The position numbers and the translations under genes are program-made. This document shows positions 63,177 to 64,000 of a stretch of DNA of 64,000 bases, piece after piece (positions within the stretch are counted from its first letter, which is position 1; the number at the start of each line of letters is the position of its first letter). This DNA comes from Phallus indusiatus. Lineage: Eukaryota; Basidiomycota; Agaricomycetes; Phallales; Phallaceae. The stretch covers positions 1-64,000 of the forward strand of contig JAQFWX010000109.1 of assembly GCA_027605045.1 (NCBI GenBank), written 5' to 3'. The notes beneath the pieces are model-generated. The model ran no database searches and was not told the DNA's origin. It worked only from the letters and a program-made list of their open reading frames with translations.

Positions 63177-64000
63177 ATGGACCAACTTAATCCATGGTGG
63201 CTATCTGCCAGGCCTGGTCATCCACACGAACCTGCCACATCCGAGGGCCTGACAACAAATCAGGAGGACTGCGAGTTATCTCAACAAGATGATGAGTTGT
63301 ATCATCCGCGTGATAATGTGGCCGAAAATCATGACTATGGTCAGAAGCGTCGTCGTTTGGATGCAGGTGATCATGGAATTGACCATACATCTGCAACTTG
63401 GGACCCGAGTCGGAACGTTTCAGCAAAACCTGTGAGTATTTCCATCCGATATATTTATTACACTATTAGAATAGTTCGATACCAGGATGGTGTCAATATG
63501 AGGGAAGATGGCGCGATTCACAAAGAGACGAATGAACTAGTCTTGCAGCCTGAGCACTTGAGCTCGCAGCCTTTAAACGACGATTCTGTCCGTTGTCTCA
63601 CTGTTTGTCATAAATGCTGTACTCAAGCAATTCACCTAGAATTGTACCTTAGCTGGTCAAAACAGCAATCTTCTCCCAAACACTGCCGGTGTTTCAATCG
63701 ACGGTATAAAAATATCTGGTTAGTTCAGAATTTCTCATTCGGAGACTCAGTTTATCTCACTCGGGAATCGGGAATCCTATGAATAAAGATGTTTGCTTGC
63801 TTCATACTCCGCCAAAAAACAACCCGAAATACAAAATAGTGATCAAGTGCGGCATCAAAGACGATAAGGCTCCAGAAAGTATAGATAGGAGAGGGAATTG
63901 CGATAACAATCGCGTACTGTGGAACGAACCTTTCGTCTTGTATGTGAGATATTATGATCATGATCTTCCCAGATTTTTTATTTCATGTCGTCATTTAGTA
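63177..64000 (+). CDS. NLR copy E, 5' part: N-terminal extension plus C2 domain (runs off window)
   Basis: Phase-consistent model: 63177-63431, 63486-63591, 63653-63718, 63789 onward. The last junction produces GIKISDV and then a C2-like domain (NNPKYKIVIK, VLWNEPFVLYV) homologous to the second exon of copies A-D, so this is a fifth paralogue. Unlike them there is no ATG in the GIKIS exon. The frame instead connects to two upstream exons that encode about 120 extra residues: acidic and Gln/Asp/His-rich, with a basic KRRRLD patch that could serve nuclear localisation. The start is the ATG at 63177; a longer first exon is possible. The helical, NACHT and WD40 parts must lie beyond the window. 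The upstream exons are less certain than the C2 exon. Confidence 0.65.

Noticed and set aside
1..64000. tRNA, rRNA, CRISPR arrays, replication origins
   Set aside because: Scanned for tRNA TPsiC-like arms, rRNA-like stretches and regularly spaced repeats; none convincing.

Overview
The window reads as nuclear DNA of a filamentous basidiomycete, most likely an Agaricomycete. The evidence is dense short introns (about 40-80 bp, GT-AG with some GC-AG), fungal housekeeping genes, and a family of large C2 / helical / NACHT / WD40 NLR-type (STAND) receptors with the C-terminal tail seen in Agaricomycete members. There is no bacterial, organellar or CRISPR signal. All gene models below were built by hand from reading frame, splice-site phase and comparison among the paralogues in the window.

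Layout. 0.1-5.5 kb: NLR copy A, broken by frameshifts. 7.9-19.3 kb: five apparently intact ordinary genes: an intron-dense GH13 alpha-amylase with a C-terminal CBM20 (7934-11173), a DUF3433-type membrane protein (11678-14609), the GINS subunit Sld5 (14972-16099), the SNARE Ykt6 (16290-17145) and, on the minus strand, a site-2 protease (19315-17310). 22.6-28.4 kb: NLR copy B, with a 314-bp solo-LTR-like insertion in its WD40 exon. 29.9-57.5 kb: a tandem segmental duplication with a period near 12.2 kb. It carries NLR copy C (36972-42379, the only copy with a clean reading frame), NLR copy D (49183-54511, stop codon and lost splice donor in the C2 exon) and a third, NLR-less unit fragment. 63.2-64.0 kb: the start of NLR copy E, which has a novel N-terminal extension and runs off the window.

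How it fits together. The NLR copies all lie on the plus strand. A-D share a nine-exon plan with identical intron phases (1,1,0,0,1,1,0,2), so they are true paralogues. Four of them flank or follow a stable housekeeping block. One complete gene beside freshly damaged siblings, inside tandem repeats full of decayed gene fragments, is what birth-and-death evolution of a fungal innate-immunity or allorecognition locus would look like. That functional role is inferred from the NLR family, not shown by the sequence.
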